DNA of 64,000 nt from Azoarcus sp. CIB (GTDB lineage Bacteria > Pseudomonadota > Gammaproteobacteria > Burkholderiales > Rhodocyclaceae). Below are positions 53,390 through 63,771 of the stretch, piece after piece. Where the stretch lies: assembly GCF_001190925.1 (NCBI RefSeq), contig NZ_CP011072.1, forward strand, positions 496,001 to 560,000. The letters run 5' to 3'. Each line of letters starts with the position of its first letter. Positions within the stretch are counted from its first letter, which is position 1. The notes under the pieces are model-generated. The model saw nothing but the letters and a program-made list of their open reading frames with translations. It ran no database searches and was not told where the DNA came from. The translations under genes and the position numbers were made by a program.

Positions 53390-54223
53390 TCAGACGAGTT
53401 TGAGGCGCTCGCAGATGGCCGTCGTGAGGCTGGCCTGGTTCATGCTGTAGAAGTGCAGGCCGGGGGCGCCGTTCGCGAGCAGGCGCTCGCACAGCGCAGT
53501 CACCGCGTCGAGGCCGAAGGCGCGGATCGATTCCGTGTCGTCGCCGTAGGACTCGAATTTCCGCCGCATCCAGCGTGGGATCTCGGCGCCGCACGCGTCG
53601 GAAAAACGCGCGAGCTTGTGGAAGCTCACGATCGGCATGATCCCGGGCACGATGGGCGTGTCCAGACCCATTGCGCGCACCGCATCGACGTAGTGCAGGT
53701 AGGCCTCCGCGTTGTAGAAATACTGCGTGATCGCGGAGTCCGCGCCGGCCTCGACCTTGCGCTTGAAGGCCAGCAGATCGTCCTGCGGGCTCCGTGCCTG
53801 CGGGTGCCATTCCGGATAGGCCGCGACCTCGATGCGGAAGCGGTCGCCGGTCTCGGCACGGATGAATTCCACCAGCTCGTTCGCGTAGCGGAACTCGCCG
53901 GGGTCGCCCACGCCGGAAGGCAGGTCGCCGCGCAGCGCGACGATGCGGCGGATGCCCGCGGCCGTGTAGTCGGCGAGGATCTCGCGGATGCCGGCGCGCG
54001 TCGAACCGATGCACGACAGGTGCGGTGCGGCCTCGAAGCCCTGCGCGGCGATCTCCTTGACCGTCGAGAAGGTGCGCTCGCGCGTCGAACCGCCTGCGCC
54101 GTAGGTCACCGAGAAGAAGGCGGGCTTCAGGCGCGCGAGCTTGTCGCGCGTCGCGCGCAGCTTGTCGTCGCCCTCGGGTGTCTGGGGCGGGAAGAACTCG
54201 ATCGAAACTTCAGGTTTGGCCAT
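53390..54223 (-). CDS. metF: 5,10-methylenetetrahydrofolate reductase
   Basis: 277 residues, flavin-dependent TIM barrel making 5-methyl-THF for methionine synthesis. Starts VSIEFFPPQTPEG with the catalytic glutamate; FSVTYGAGGSTRERT and ALRGDLPSG are FAD and folate sites. Located 12 bp after ahcY on the same strand with GGAG before the ATG, so both genes are under the SAH riboswitch. Confidence 0.96.
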   Translation of the reverse strand: MAKPEVSIEFFPPQTPEGDDKLRATRDKLARLKPAFFSVTYGAGGSTRERTFSTVKEIAAQGFEAAPHLSCIGSTRAGIREILADYTAAGIRRIVALRGDLPSGVGDPGEFRYANELVEFIRAETGDRFRIEVAAYPEWHPQARSPQDDLLAFKRKVEAGADSAITQYFYNAEAYLHYVDAVRAMGLDTPIVPGIMPIVSFHKLARFSDACGAEIPRWMRRKFESYGDDTESIRAFGLDAVTALCERLLANGAPGLHFYSMNQASLTTAICERLKLV

Positions 54224-54235
54224 GGCTCGCTCCGA

Positions 54236-55663
<1,428 letters not shown>

Positions 55664-55706
55664 GTGAACTCCTGAACGTGTGGCCGGGAAGGGGTGTTGC
55701 GGGTGG

Positions 55707-55798
55707 GCTCACCTCGTCACCCCGTGCCCGGCACGGGTTAAGGTGAGCGCAGTTCCGGAAGCCGAGCCTGGGACGAAAGTCTCGCAGCGCTCCTCGGC
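55707..55798 (-). promoter_or_regulatory. SAH riboswitch controlling ahcY-metF
   Basis: On the minus strand the leader reads GCCGAGGAGCGCTGC, then CCCAGGCTCGGC, then GCGCTCACC, matching the conserved core of the SAH (ahcY) riboswitch in order and spacing; the aptamer is about 55741-55798. GAGCGC pairs with GCGCTC, and GCCGAG with CTCGGC. Downstream lie a CCCGTGC/GCACGGG hairpin (55721-55737) and GGTGAGC (55707-55713), exactly complementary to GCTCACC of the aptamer 3' strand. Ligand-free RNA could use this alternative pairing, so SAH would switch the fold and turn expression on. Confidence 0.92.
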
Positions 55799-55857
55799 AA
55801 GCCGGGATTATAGCGTAGGTGTCGCCGGATGCCGCAAGGCGCCGGCGGCAACGCGGA

Positions 55858-56373
55858 TCAGCTGCCCTGCAGCGAGTCGATCAGGCCGAAGAGGCGCTTG
55901 TAGAAGTCCGGGTCGGAAATCGTTTCCTCGCCGACCTTGACCAGCGCCTCCTTGTCGGCGGTCCACGGCAGGGAGATCGAGCCGATGCCCGCGACGCCGA
56001 CGCCGGCGCTGGTCGCGGCAGACTTCAGCTCGTAGCGCGTCTGCAGCGCGTTCGCGTAGATCGCGGTGCCGACGTTGCTCGGCAGGCACACCAGAGTGAT
56101 ATTGAGCGTCATCCCGTAGTCGGTTTTCGGCAGGAAGAACTTCTCGCCGCGGATGCGCGTCGCGTTCGATGCATCGACCTGGTAGCCCTGGCTCAATAGC
56201 GCGCGCTTGCCGACCTCGCAGGCCGCATCGGGGTCGCGCGTGCTCCACGTGACGAAGGGCGATTCGGCGGCGAAGGTCTCGCTGCGATAGGCGGGAGCCG
56301 GCGCCGACGCGCAGCCGGCGAGCATCAGCCCGGACAGCAACAGCACATGGGCGCGACGCGCGAGATGCAACAT
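55858..56373 (-). CDS. Putative outer-membrane lipoprotein, DUF2242-like
   Basis: 171 residues with a lipobox (LLLSGLMLAGC). The mature part shows CEVGKRALLSQGYQVDASNATRIRGEKFF and ends FYKRLFGLIDSLQGS; this resembles the DUF2242 family, but the assignment is tentative. ATG 56373 is preferred to TTG 56400. Function unknown. Confidence 0.65.
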   Translation of the reverse strand: MLHLARRAHVLLLSGLMLAGCASAPAPAYRSETFAAESPFVTWSTRDPDAACEVGKRALLSQGYQVDASNATRIRGEKFFLPKTDYGMTLNITLVCLPSNVGTAIYANALQTRYELKSAATSAGVGVAGIGSISLPWTADKEALVKVGEETISDPDFYKRLFGLIDSLQGS

Positions 56374-56539
56374 GGGGGTAAATCCGGAGTGGAGGTGCAA
56401 GACCGGATATTAGAACATCCGTTGGCGTTGCGGTTCAGGGCTCCGGTCTTGCCGAGGCTTTGCGCTCGGCCGTCGGTCGCGAGTGACCGCACGCGTCGTA
56501 TCGATCCTCGTCCGCACGCAGGCGACGTTTTCCGTGGTG

Positions 56540-56747
56540 CCGCGCAGATGTAAAGAATTTTTTGAAATTTTTTAGTTGCAATGTGGGCTAAAGCAGTCCA
56601 CAGTGCGCAGCAGCGATTTTCAAGTAGCACAGTTGTTGTTTGGTCCGGTATCTGCTGTATTGCGGCATTCCTCACCTCTTCACCCTGCCGTCTTGACATT
56701 CGCCCTCGCCTTAGGGCAATTCAATTTATTTTCAGGAAGTTCAAGAC
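56540..56747 (+). promoter_or_regulatory. Long AT-rich 5' leader of cspA
   Basis: The 374-bp gap between the lipoprotein gene and cspA has no ORF of note. The last 200 bp are much more AT-rich than the genome (TTTTTTGAAATTTTTTAGTTGC near 56560) and end in GGAAG before the start codon. Long structured leaders that change fold in the cold are known for cspA-type genes; promoter and fold here are inferred. Confidence 0.5.
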
Positions 56748-56954
56748 ATGGCAAATGGTACCGTGAAGTGGTTCAACGACTCGAAGGGCTTCGGCTTCAT
56801 CACCCCGGAAAATGGCGGCGACGACCTCTTCGCCCATTTCTCCGCGATTCAGGGTAACGGCTTCAAGACCCTGGCCGAAGGTCAGCGCGTCACTTTCGAC
56901 ATCACGACCGGCCCGAAGGGTCAGCAGGCGTCGAACATCCGCGCGGCTGACTAA
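56748..56954 (+). CDS. cspA: Cold-shock protein, CspA family
   Basis: 68 residues, OB-fold RNA chaperone. [19 protein letters not shown] holds RNP1 (KGFGFI) and LFAHFSAI holds RNP2. Followed by a strong terminator and then the infA paralogue on the same strand. Confidence 0.95.
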   Translation: MANGTVKWFNDSKGFGFITPENGGDDLFAHFSAIQGNGFKTLAEGQRVTFDITTGPKGQQASNIRAAD

Positions 56955-57037
56955 GTCCGCGCCGGCGCGGCAGCAGTGCCGCGCCTCCGGTCCCTGGCGG
57001 GACCGGTAACCGGAATCCGTTCCGGAACGCATCCCCG

Positions 57038-57070
57038 AAAGGCCTGGCACAAGCCCGGCCTTTTCTTTTT
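57038..57070 (+). terminator. Intrinsic terminator between cspA and the infA paralogue
   Basis: AAAGGCC-t-GGC-acaa-GCC-c-GGCCTTT forms a 10-bp stem with one mismatch, followed by a T-rich run (TTTTCTTTTTT). It lies 13 nt before the infA Shine-Dalgarno, so infA may depend on read-through of this hairpin. Confidence 0.88.
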
Positions 57071-57094
57071 TCGCCTTTCCCAGGAGAAAACGTC

Positions 57095-57355
57095 ATCGCC
57101 AAGGAAGAACTGATCGAAATGGGTGGAGTGGTGGTCGAAGTGCTGCCTGATGCCCGATTCCGTGTGACACTGGACAATGGTCACAATCTCGTTGCGTACT
57201 CTGCCGGCAAGATGCGCAAGCACCACATCCGCATCCTCTGCGGAGACAAGGTTTCGCTGGAACTGTCGCCCTACGACCTGAGCAAGGGGCGCATCACCTT
57301 CCGCCACATCGAAGGCCGTGGTCCGGTGAGCCCGCAGCAGCGGCGCCGCCGCTGA
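57095..57355 (+). CDS. infA: Translation initiation factor IF-1 paralogue with apparent AUC start codon
   Basis: IF-1 binds the 30S A site. From ATC at 57095 the reading frame gives [22 protein letters not shown], with [11 protein letters not shown] and [22 protein letters not shown], 86 residues in all. Family members begin MAKEE..., so the first codon corresponds exactly to this ATC, and AGGAG lies 9 nt upstream of it. The only nearby ATG (57119) would remove eight conserved residues and has no Shine-Dalgarno. The basic tail PQQRRRR is typical of the betaproteobacterial second IF-1. Confidence 0.85.
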   Translation: MAKEELIEMGGVVVEVLPDARFRVTLDNGHNLVAYSAGKMRKHHIRILCGDKVSLELSPYDLSKGRITFRHIEGRGPVSPQQRRRR

Positions 57356-57454
57356 GTTTCTTTCGCAATTCAGGGAACAATTCGACTAGGTCGGCTGTTT
57401 GATCAGGACGTGACTCGCGCTGGCGGGCACGACCACCGACACGGAGGATGTTCC

Positions 57455-57949
57455 ATGAACAGACGATTTTCCACGCTGGCGGGTGTCCTGCTGTGCGCCG
57501 CGGCCTCTGCTTCCGCGGCTGATCCCGCCCCAAACGGCATTGCCCTGCCGGAAGGCTACCGCCAGTGGCAGGTGCTGTCGGTGCACCAGCGCTCCGACAA
57601 CAACACGCTGCGCGCGGTACTCGGCAACGAGGCGGCCGCGAAAGCGGCGCGTGAGGGGCGAACCAACCCGTGGCCCGATGGCGCGATTCTCGGCAAGCTG
57701 GTGTGGAAGGCGGTGAAGCACGACCGCTGGGATACGGCGCTCGCGCCCGGCGATTTCGTCCATGCCGAATTCATGGTCAAGGACAGCGCGAAATACGCCG
57801 CGACCGGCGGCTGGGGTTTTGCGCGCTGGCTCGGCAAGGCACAAAAGCCCTACGGCGCGGACGCGAACTTCGTGCAGGAGTGCTTTGGCTGCCATCAGCC
57901 GGTGAAGGACAGGGACTTCGTGTTCACCAAGCCGGCGGAGCTGCCGTAA
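57455..57949 (+). CDS. Cytochrome P460-family protein
   Basis: 164 residues with a signal peptide (RFSTLAGVLLCAAASASA). A single c-haem motif CFGCH is near the C terminus, and the fold markers (GYRQWQVLSVHQRSDNNTLRAVLGN; WPDGAILGKLVWK) match cytochrome P460, whose known members oxidise hydroxylamine or NO. GGAGG precedes ATG 57455. Whether the haem-crosslinking lysine is present cannot be judged without an alignment. It converges on metK. Confidence 0.88.
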   Translation: MNRRFSTLAGVLLCAAASASAADPAPNGIALPEGYRQWQVLSVHQRSDNNTLRAVLGNEAAAKAAREGRTNPWPDGAILGKLVWKAVKHDRWDTALAPGDFVHAEFMVKDSAKYAATGGWGFARWLGKAQKPYGADANFVQECFGCHQPVKDRDFVFTKPAELP

Positions 57950-58032
57950 ACGCGGCACGCACTGTGGCTTGACGCCCCCGGCGATGGGGCCGGGAGGCAG
58001 GGCGGAATCGTGTGACCCCGCCCCGTGCCTGC

Positions 58033-59199
58033 TTACAGCCCGGCGTCGGCGCGCAGCGCGGCGGCCTTGTCGGTGTTCTCCCACGTGAATTCCGGCTCGT
58101 CGCGGCCGAAGTGGCCATAGGCCGCGGTCTTGCTGTAGATCGGGCGCAGCAGGTTCAGCTCCTGGATGATCGCCTTCGGGCGCAGGTCGAAGTGACGCTG
58201 CACCAGTTCGACGATCTTCTCGTCGGCGACCTTGCCCGTGCCGAAGGTCTCGATCATCATCGACACCGGCTTCGCGACACCGATCGCGTAGGCGACTTGT
58301 ACCTCGCAGCGGTCGGCGAGGCCGGCCGCGACGATGTTCTTCGCGACCCAGCGGCCGGCATAGGCAGCCGAGCGGTCGACCTTCGACGGATCCTTGCCCG
58401 AGAACGCGCCGCCGCCGTGGTGGGCCGCGCCGCCGTATGTATCGACGATGATCTTGCGCCCGGTGAGACCGCAGTCGCCGTGCGGGCCGCCGATGACGAA
58501 GCGGCCGGTCGGGTTGATCAGGTAGCGCACCTCGCCCCGCATCAGTTCCTTCGGCAGCACCGGCTTGATGATCTCCTCGATGACGGCCTCGGCGATCTGT
58601 GCGTGCGAGACCTCCGGGCTGTGCTGCGTCGACACCACGACGGTGTCGATCGCGACCGGCTTGCCGTCGACGTACTTCACCGTCAGCTGGCTCTTTGCGT
58701 CCGGGCGCAGCCAGGGCAGGCGTCCGTCCTTGCGCAGCTCGGCCTGGCGCTGCATGACGCGGTGCGCGTAGTAGATCGGCAGCGGCATCAGGCTGGGCGT
58801 CTCGTTGCAGGCGTAGCCGAACATCAGGCCCTGGTCGCCGGCGCCCTGGTCGAGATCGAGGCCTTCGCCTTCATTCACGCCCTGCGCGATGTCCGCGGAC
58901 TGGCGGTTGATCGCGGCGAGCACCGCGCAGCTCTTGTAGTCGAAGCCGATGTCCGAGTTGTCGTAGCCGATGCGGCGGATGACTTCCTGCGCGATTTCGC
59001 GGTAGTTCGGGTGCGCGCTGGTGGTGATCTCGCCCGAGATCACGACGAGGCCGGTGGACACCAGCGTCTCGCAGGCGACGCGCGCCTTCGGGTCTTCGGC
59101 GAGGATCGCGTCGAGGACGCCGTCGGAGACCTGGTCGGCGACCTTGTCCGGATGGCCTTCCGAGACCGATTCCGAGGTGAAGAGGAATTCCCTGCTCAT
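58033..59199 (-). CDS. metK: S-adenosylmethionine synthetase
   Basis: 388 residues. [23 protein letters not shown] (ATP site), [12 protein letters not shown] and [19 protein letters not shown] (phosphate loop) are diagnostic. Makes SAM from methionine and ATP, feeding methyltransferases whose product AhcY removes. AGGAG lies 6 nt before the ATG, directly after a leader terminator hairpin. Confidence 0.97.
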   Translation of the reverse strand: MSREFLFTSESVSEGHPDKVADQVSDGVLDAILAEDPKARVACETLVSTGLVVISGEITTSAHPNYREIAQEVIRRIGYDNSDIGFDYKSCAVLAAINRQSADIAQGVNEGEGLDLDQGAGDQGLMFGYACNETPSLMPLPIYYAHRVMQRQAELRKDGRLPWLRPDAKSQLTVKYVDGKPVAIDTVVVSTQHSPEVSHAQIAEAVIEEIIKPVLPKELMRGEVRYLINPTGRFVIGGPHGDCGLTGRKIIVDTYGGAAHHGGGAFSGKDPSKVDRSAAYAGRWVAKNIVAAGLADRCEVQVAYAIGVAKPVSMMIETFGTGKVADEKIVELVQRHFDLRPKAIIQELNLLRPIYSKTAAYGHFGRDEPEFTWENTDKAAALRADAGL

Positions 59200-59362
59200 G
59201 CACTGCTCCTGAAAACAAAAATCCCCAGAGATTTCCGGCGTCGTGGCCGGCTCCGGGGATTTCGTCGAGCAGGCGACGCTTTAGCAGTATTTGTTTGCCT
59301 CGACCGCTCAGGTACGTTCGGGCGCCGCCCTGCAAGTTGTCGTATTAACTCGGCGGCTAGGG
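59200..59362 (-). promoter_or_regulatory. metK 5' leader ending in an intrinsic-terminator hairpin (candidate attenuator/riboswitch)
   Basis: The metK mRNA should carry about 160 untranslated nt. Its 3' part holds a hairpin: outer stem AAATCCCC/GGGGATTT (59219-59226 with 59255-59262) and inner stem CCGGC/GCCGG, followed on the minus strand by TTTTGTTTTC and then the Shine-Dalgarno. That is a terminator inside the leader. Upstream leader segments can also pair (TCGAGGC with GCC-gc-TCGA; GGGC-GGC-GCCC). It does not match the SAH aptamer core, and I do not recognise a known SAM class. Confidence 0.7.
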
Positions 59363-59366
59363 GATA

Positions 59367-59394
59367 ATTATAGTCTTTGGACCCGGCCGGTCAA
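59367..59394 (-). promoter_or_regulatory. Sigma-70 promoter of metK
   Basis: TTGACC (-35, 59394-59389) and TATAAT (-10, 59372-59367) are separated by 16 bp on the minus strand, close to the consensus. Predicted transcription start near 59360. The divergent lpxL-like gene starts 37 bp away on the other side. Confidence 0.8.
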
Positions 59395-59430
59395 TCGCGG
59401 ACTTCCTGCCCGCGATCCGGCCCTTTGCCC

Positions 59431-60291
59431 GTGATCGTCAATCTACTCTTCCGGATTCTTGCGCGACTGCCGCTCGCATGGCTGCACCGCCTCGGCGGCT
59501 GGGCCGGCTGGCTCGCGTGGCGCTTCTCGCCGTCCTACGCGCGCAGGCTCGAGGCCAATCTCTCGAACGCGGTCGGGCGCACCGATCCGGCGCTGCTGAA
59601 GGCGGCCATTGCCGAGGCCGGCCGTCAGGCGCTCGAATTGCCCTTCGTGTGGCTGCGTCCGCAGGACGAGGTGCTGGCGCGCGTCGTGCGCATCGAAGGT
59701 CGCGAGCTGATCGAGCGCGCACGCGCCGAGGGGGCTAGCGTTCTGTTCCTGACGCCGCATCTGGGCTGCTTCGAGATGTGCGCGCAGTACTGTTCCACGC
59801 ACGGCCCGATCACGGTGCTGTTCCGCCCGCCGCGCAAGGCGGCGCTCGGTCCGCTGATGGAAGCGGGGCGCGCGCGCGGCGAGATCCGCGTCGCGCCGGC
59901 CGACGTGTCGGGCGTGCGGCGTCTCGTGAAGGCGCTGCGCAGCGGCGAGATGGTCGGCATGTTGCCCGACCAGGCGCCGGGGCAAGGCGAGGGCGTGTGG
60001 GCGCCCTTCTTCGGCAAGCCGGCGTGGACGATGACGCTCGCGGCGCGTCTGTCCGAGGTCAAGGGCGTGAAGGCGCTGATGATCTGGACCGAGCGCCTGC
60101 CGCGCGGCGAGGGCTACGTCGTGCGCGTTTCCGAGCCGGTCGAGCCGATCGCCGGCACGCTGGAGGAGCGCTGCGTCGCGATCAACCGCGAGATCGAGCG
60201 CCTGATCCTCGCCGGTCCGGCGCAGTACCTGTGGGGCTACAACCGCTACAAGCGTCCGTCGGGCGTGCCGGCGCCGGAGGGCGAACGATGA
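59431..60291 (+). CDS. Lipid A biosynthesis acyltransferase, LpxL/HtrB family (first copy)
   Basis: 286 residues. An N-terminal membrane segment (RILARLPLAWLHRLGGWAGWLA), the acyltransferase motif LTPHLGCFEM (HxxxxE-type) and GMLPDQAPGQGEGVWAPFFG. Start is GTG 59431, where homology begins. It adds a secondary acyl chain to lipid A at the inner membrane. The stop overlaps the start of a paralogue. Confidence 0.88.
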   Translation: MIVNLLFRILARLPLAWLHRLGGWAGWLAWRFSPSYARRLEANLSNAVGRTDPALLKAAIAEAGRQALELPFVWLRPQDEVLARVVRIEGRELIERARAEGASVLFLTPHLGCFEMCAQYCSTHGPITVLFRPPRKAALGPLMEAGRARGEIRVAPADVSGVRRLVKALRSGEMVGMLPDQAPGQGEGVWAPFFGKPAWTMTLAARLSEVKGVKALMIWTERLPRGEGYVVRVSEPVEPIAGTLEERCVAINREIERLILAGPAQYLWGYNRYKRPSGVPAPEGER

Positions 60292-61175
60292 TGGCGCGCA
60301 TCGCGAGCTGGATCGCGGTCGCGCTCTTCTGGCTGCTGCACTGGTTGCCGCTGGGCGTGCAGGCGCGCATCGGCGCGGCGGTCGGCGAGCTGCTGTACCG
60401 CTTCGCGGGCCGGCGCCGCCATATCGTGAACGTGAACCTGCGCCTGTGCTTTCCGGCGATGGACGAGGCAGAGCGCGCGCGCATCGCGCGGGCGCACTTT
60501 CGCGCGCTGGGTCGCAGCATGCTCGAGCGCGGGCTGTTGTGGTGGGCGAGCGAGGCGCGCCTGAAGGGCCTGATCCGGCTCGAAGGGCGCGAGCACGTCG
60601 ACGCCCTGATCGCCGCGGGGCGCCCGGTGCTGTTGCTGGCGCCGCACTTCCTCGGCCTCGATATGGGCGGCGCGCGCTTCGCGATGGAGTTCGACAGCGT
60701 GAGCGTCTACGCGCGCCAGAACAACCCGGTGTTCGATCGCTGGCTGTTCCACGGGCGCAGCCGCTTCGGCGACCAGCTGCTGCTGTCGCGCCAGGACGGC
60801 GTGCGCGGCACCGTGAAGGCGATGAAGGCGGGGCGGCCGTTCTATTACCTGCCGGACATGGACTACGGGCGCGAGGATTCGATCTTCGTACCCTTCTTCG
60901 GTGTGCCCGCGGCGACGATCACCGGCCTGTCGCGCCTGTCGCGCCTTGCGCGCGCGGCCGTCGTGCCCTGTGTGACCGAGATGCTGCCCGGCGGCGAGGG
61001 TTACGTGACGCGGCTGGGCGAGCCCTGGGCGGACTTCCCGACCGCGGACGTCGAGGCCGACACGCTGCGCATGAACCAGTGGATCGAGTCGGTCGTGCGC
61101 ACGATGCCCGAGCAGTATTATTGGGTGCATCGGCGCTTCAAGACGCGTCCGCCAGGCGAAAAGCGCCCGTACTGA
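60288..61175 (+). CDS. Lipid A biosynthesis acyltransferase, LpxL/LpxM family (second copy)
   Basis: 295 residues, paralogous to the preceding protein: [14 protein letters not shown] in place of the catalytic HxxxxD/E, and [23 protein letters not shown] 60288 overlaps the previous stop by 4 bp with GGAGG upstream, so the two are translated together. The pair probably adds the two secondary acyl chains of lipid A. Confidence 0.88.
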   Translation: MMARIASWIAVALFWLLHWLPLGVQARIGAAVGELLYRFAGRRRHIVNVNLRLCFPAMDEAERARIARAHFRALGRSMLERGLLWWASEARLKGLIRLEGREHVDALIAAGRPVLLLAPHFLGLDMGGARFAMEFDSVSVYARQNNPVFDRWLFHGRSRFGDQLLLSRQDGVRGTVKAMKAGRPFYYLPDMDYGREDSIFVPFFGVPAATITGLSRLSRLARAAVVPCVTEMLPGGEGYVTRLGEPWADFPTADVEADTLRMNQWIESVVRTMPEQYYWVHRRFKTRPPGEKRPY

Positions 61176-61269
61176 GCGGCGCGGCCGCGCTGGACTCCCC
61201 CCGGACGCTGCGCGAAAATCCCATAGTTCGGCTCGCGCCGATTCGAACCTTCTGAGCGGAACACTTTCC

Positions 61270-62103
61270 ATGCATCTGCGCTTCGCCAAAATGCACGGCC
61301 TCGGTAACGATTTCGTCGTCATCGATGCCGTGCGCCAGCACGTCGAACTCACGCCCGAGCGCGTCCGCTTCCTCGCCGACCGCCATTTCGGCGTCGGCTG
61401 CGACCAGCTGCTGGTCGTCGAGCCGGCCGGGCAGGCGGACGTGGATTTCCGCTATCGCATCTTCAACGCCGACGGCGGCGAGGTCGAGCAGTGCGGCAAT
61501 GGCGCGCGCTGCTTCGTGCGTTTCGTGCATGAGCAGGGGCTCACCGCGAAGCGCGAGATCCGCGTCGAGACGAAATCCGGCGTGATCGCGCCGCGCCTCG
61601 CGGACAGCGGCCTCGTCACCGTCGACATGGGCGTGCCGGTATTCGAGCCGGCGCGCGTGCCGTTCGTGTCGGATTCGGACGCCGTCGTGCAGTCGCTCGA
61701 TGTCGCCGGCACGCCGGTCGCGATCACCGCCGTGTCGATGGGCAACCCGCACGCGGTGCAGGTCGTTGCCGACATCGATGCCGCGCCGGTGGCTGAGCAG
61801 GGCCCGTCGATCGAGAACCACGTGCGCTTCCCCGCCCGTGTCAACGCCGGCTTCATGCAGGTGGTGGATGAGCACCGCATCCGCCTGCGCGTATACGAGC
61901 GCGGCGCCGGCGAAACGCTCGCCTGCGGCACGGGCGCGTGCGCGGCGGTGGTTGCGGGCATCCGGCGCGAGCTGCTGGTGTCGCCGGTGCGCGTGGAGAC
62001 GCGCGGCGGCGAACTGGAGATCGAATGGGCGGGCGTCGGTGCGCCGGTGCTGATGACCGGTCCGGCCGTGACGGTATTTGCAGGCGAGATCGAACTCGCA
62101 TGA
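61270..62103 (+). CDS. dapF: Diaminopimelate epimerase
   Basis: 277 residues. The two active-site cysteines are in [10 protein letters not shown] and [12 protein letters not shown]-terminal [15 protein letters not shown] is the family start. Makes meso-diaminopimelate for peptidoglycan and lysine. The gene order dapF-DUF484-xerC is conserved in many proteobacteria. Confidence 0.97.
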   Translation: MHLRFAKMHGLGNDFVVIDAVRQHVELTPERVRFLADRHFGVGCDQLLVVEPAGQADVDFRYRIFNADGGEVEQCGNGARCFVRFVHEQGLTAKREIRVETKSGVIAPRLADSGLVTVDMGVPVFEPARVPFVSDSDAVVQSLDVAGTPVAITAVSMGNPHAVQVVADIDAAPVAEQGPSIENHVRFPARVNAGFMQVVDEHRIRLRVYERGAGETLACGTGACAAVVAGIRRELLVSPVRVETRGGELEIEWAGVGAPVLMTGPAVTVFAGEIELA

Positions 62104-62194
62104 TCGAGCCGGGCGGTGCCGTGCAATCCACGCGCCCGCCCGGTTGCCAATGAACACGCGCGGACGCGAACCGTCCGCAGGGAGTGGTCTTTCC

Positions 62195-62845
62195 ATGAAT
62201 GCAGCCGACGTCGCACGATATCTCAAGGAACATCCGGACTTCCTCGCCGAGCACGGCGACCTTTTCACCCTGCTGACGGTGCCGCATCCGCACGGCGGAC
62301 AGGCGATCTCGCTCGCCGAGCGCCAGCTGCACGCGTTGCGCGACAAGATCCGGCTCCTCGAAGGCAAGCTCGCCGAGCTGATCCGCTTCGGCGAGGAGAA
62401 CGACGAGATCGGCGAGAAAGTGCATCGCCTCACGCTCGCGCTGCTCGAGGCCGAGGACTACGAAACCCTGCGTCACGCGCTGTTCGAGAACCTGCGCGAC
62501 GACTTCGCGGTGCCCAACATCGTGCTGCGCATCTGGAACTCGGTGCTGACCCGCGAGGGCGATGACTTCGCTCCGGTCAGCGAGGCGGTACGCTTCTTCG
62601 CCGGCGACATGCGCCATCCCCTCTGCGGCGCGCCGGCCAATCTCGAAGTGCTCGAATGGTTTGGCGACGCCTCGGCGCACGTGCGGTCGGTCGCGTTGAT
62701 CCCGCTGCGCCGCGACGCGCAGACTTTCGGCCTGCTCGCCCTCGGCAGCCAGGAGAGCGAGCGCTTCTACCCCGAGATGGGCACGCTCTACGTCTCGCGC
62801 ATCGGCGACATCGTCGCTTCGGCGCTGCGCCGGCAGTTGGGCTGA
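62195..62845 (+). CDS. DUF484 (GAF-like) protein
   Basis: 216 residues: VARYLKEHPDFLAEHGDLFTLLTVPHPHGGQAISLAERQ is the DUF484 start (residues 5-43), followed by a coiled coil and a GAF-like domain ending LALGSQESERFYPEMGTLYVSRIGD. GGGAGTGG precedes ATG 62195. Always beside xerC in related genomes, but its role is not known. Confidence 0.9.
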   Translation: MNAADVARYLKEHPDFLAEHGDLFTLLTVPHPHGGQAISLAERQLHALRDKIRLLEGKLAELIRFGEENDEIGEKVHRLTLALLEAEDYETLRHALFENLRDDFAVPNIVLRIWNSVLTREGDDFAPVSEAVRFFAGDMRHPLCGAPANLEVLEWFGDASAHVRSVALIPLRRDAQTFGLLALGSQESERFYPEMGTLYVSRIGDIVASALRRQLG

Positions 62846-62847
62846 GG

Positions 62848-63771
62848 ATGACCGGCCGCGACGATCCGGCCGTTGTCGCGGAGCCGTCGCCCGAGTGGCT
62901 GGCGGCCTATCTCGGCTATCTCGCGACCCAGCGGCGTGCCGCCGCGCTGACGCTGGAGAACTATCGTCGCGATCTCGAACGCCTGCATCGGCTTGCCGAC
63001 GGACGTGCTCCGCAGGCCCTGTCTTCCCACGACATCCGCCGCTTTGTCGCGCGCATGCACGGCGAAGGGCTGGGCGGGCGTTCGATCGCGCGCGCGCTGT
63101 CGGCCTGGCGCGGGCTGTTCCGCTGGTTCATACGTCAGCGCGGGGAGATCGGCGTGAATCCCGCCGATGGGGTGCGCCCGCCCAGATCGCCGCAGCCGCT
63201 GCCGAAGGCCCTTTCGCCCGACCAGGCGCAGGCGCTGCTCGACGCCGAGACCGGGGACGGACTGGAGGTGCGCGATCATGCGATGTTCGAGCTGCTGTAT
63301 TCGTCCGGGCTGCGGCTCGCGGAACTGGCGGCGCTCGACGTCGGACCCGCACTCGATCTCGCCGAACGCATGGTCACCGTGCGGGGAAAGCGTAACAAGA
63401 TGCGTTCCGTGCCGGTCGGCACGCAGGCCGTCGCCGCCCTCGCGGCGTGGCTCGCGCAGCGCGACGATCTGGCCCGGAACGGCGAGCCTGCGCTCTTCGT
63501 CACGCGCAGCGGCACGCGCATGAGTTCGGGAGCGATACGCTCGCGCCTGGCGCGCTGGGCGCAGATGCGCGGACTCGGCGTGCATGTGCATCCGCACATG
63601 CTGCGCCACAGTTTTGCGAGCCATGTACTGCAGTCGAGCGGCGATCTCCGGGCGGTGCAGGAATTGCTCGGCCATGCGAGCATCCGCAGCACGCAGGTCT
63701 ATACCCATCTTGACTTTCAGCATCTCGCAAAAGTCTATGATGCCGCGCATCCGCGCGCGCGTCGCCGTTGA
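62848..63771 (+). CDS. xerC: Tyrosine recombinase XerC
   Basis: 307 residues. SAM-like N-terminal DNA-binding domain, then the catalytic arginine in SGLRLAELAALD, lysine in VRGKRNKMR, HMLRHSFASH (His, Arg), GHASIRSTQ (His) and the tyrosine nucleophile in VYTHLDFQHL. Resolves chromosome dimers at dif with XerD. Only 2 bp separate it from the DUF484 gene. Confidence 0.96.
   Translation: MTGRDDPAVVAEPSPEWLAAYLGYLATQRRAAALTLENYRRDLERLHRLADGRAPQALSSHDIRRFVARMHGEGLGGRSIARALSAWRGLFRWFIRQRGEIGVNPADGVRPPRSPQPLPKALSPDQAQALLDAETGDGLEVRDHAMFELLYSSGLRLAELAALDVGPALDLAERMVTVRGKRNKMRSVPVGTQAVAALAAWLAQRDDLARNGEPALFVTRSGTRMSSGAIRSRLARWAQMRGLGVHVHPHMLRHSFASHVLQSSGDLRAVQELLGHASIRSTQVYTHLDFQHLAKVYDAAHPRARRR

Noticed and set aside
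59200-59362. SAH riboswitch in the metK leader
   Set aside because: The conserved GAGGAGCGCTGC and CCAGGCTCGG blocks seen before ahcY are missing here.
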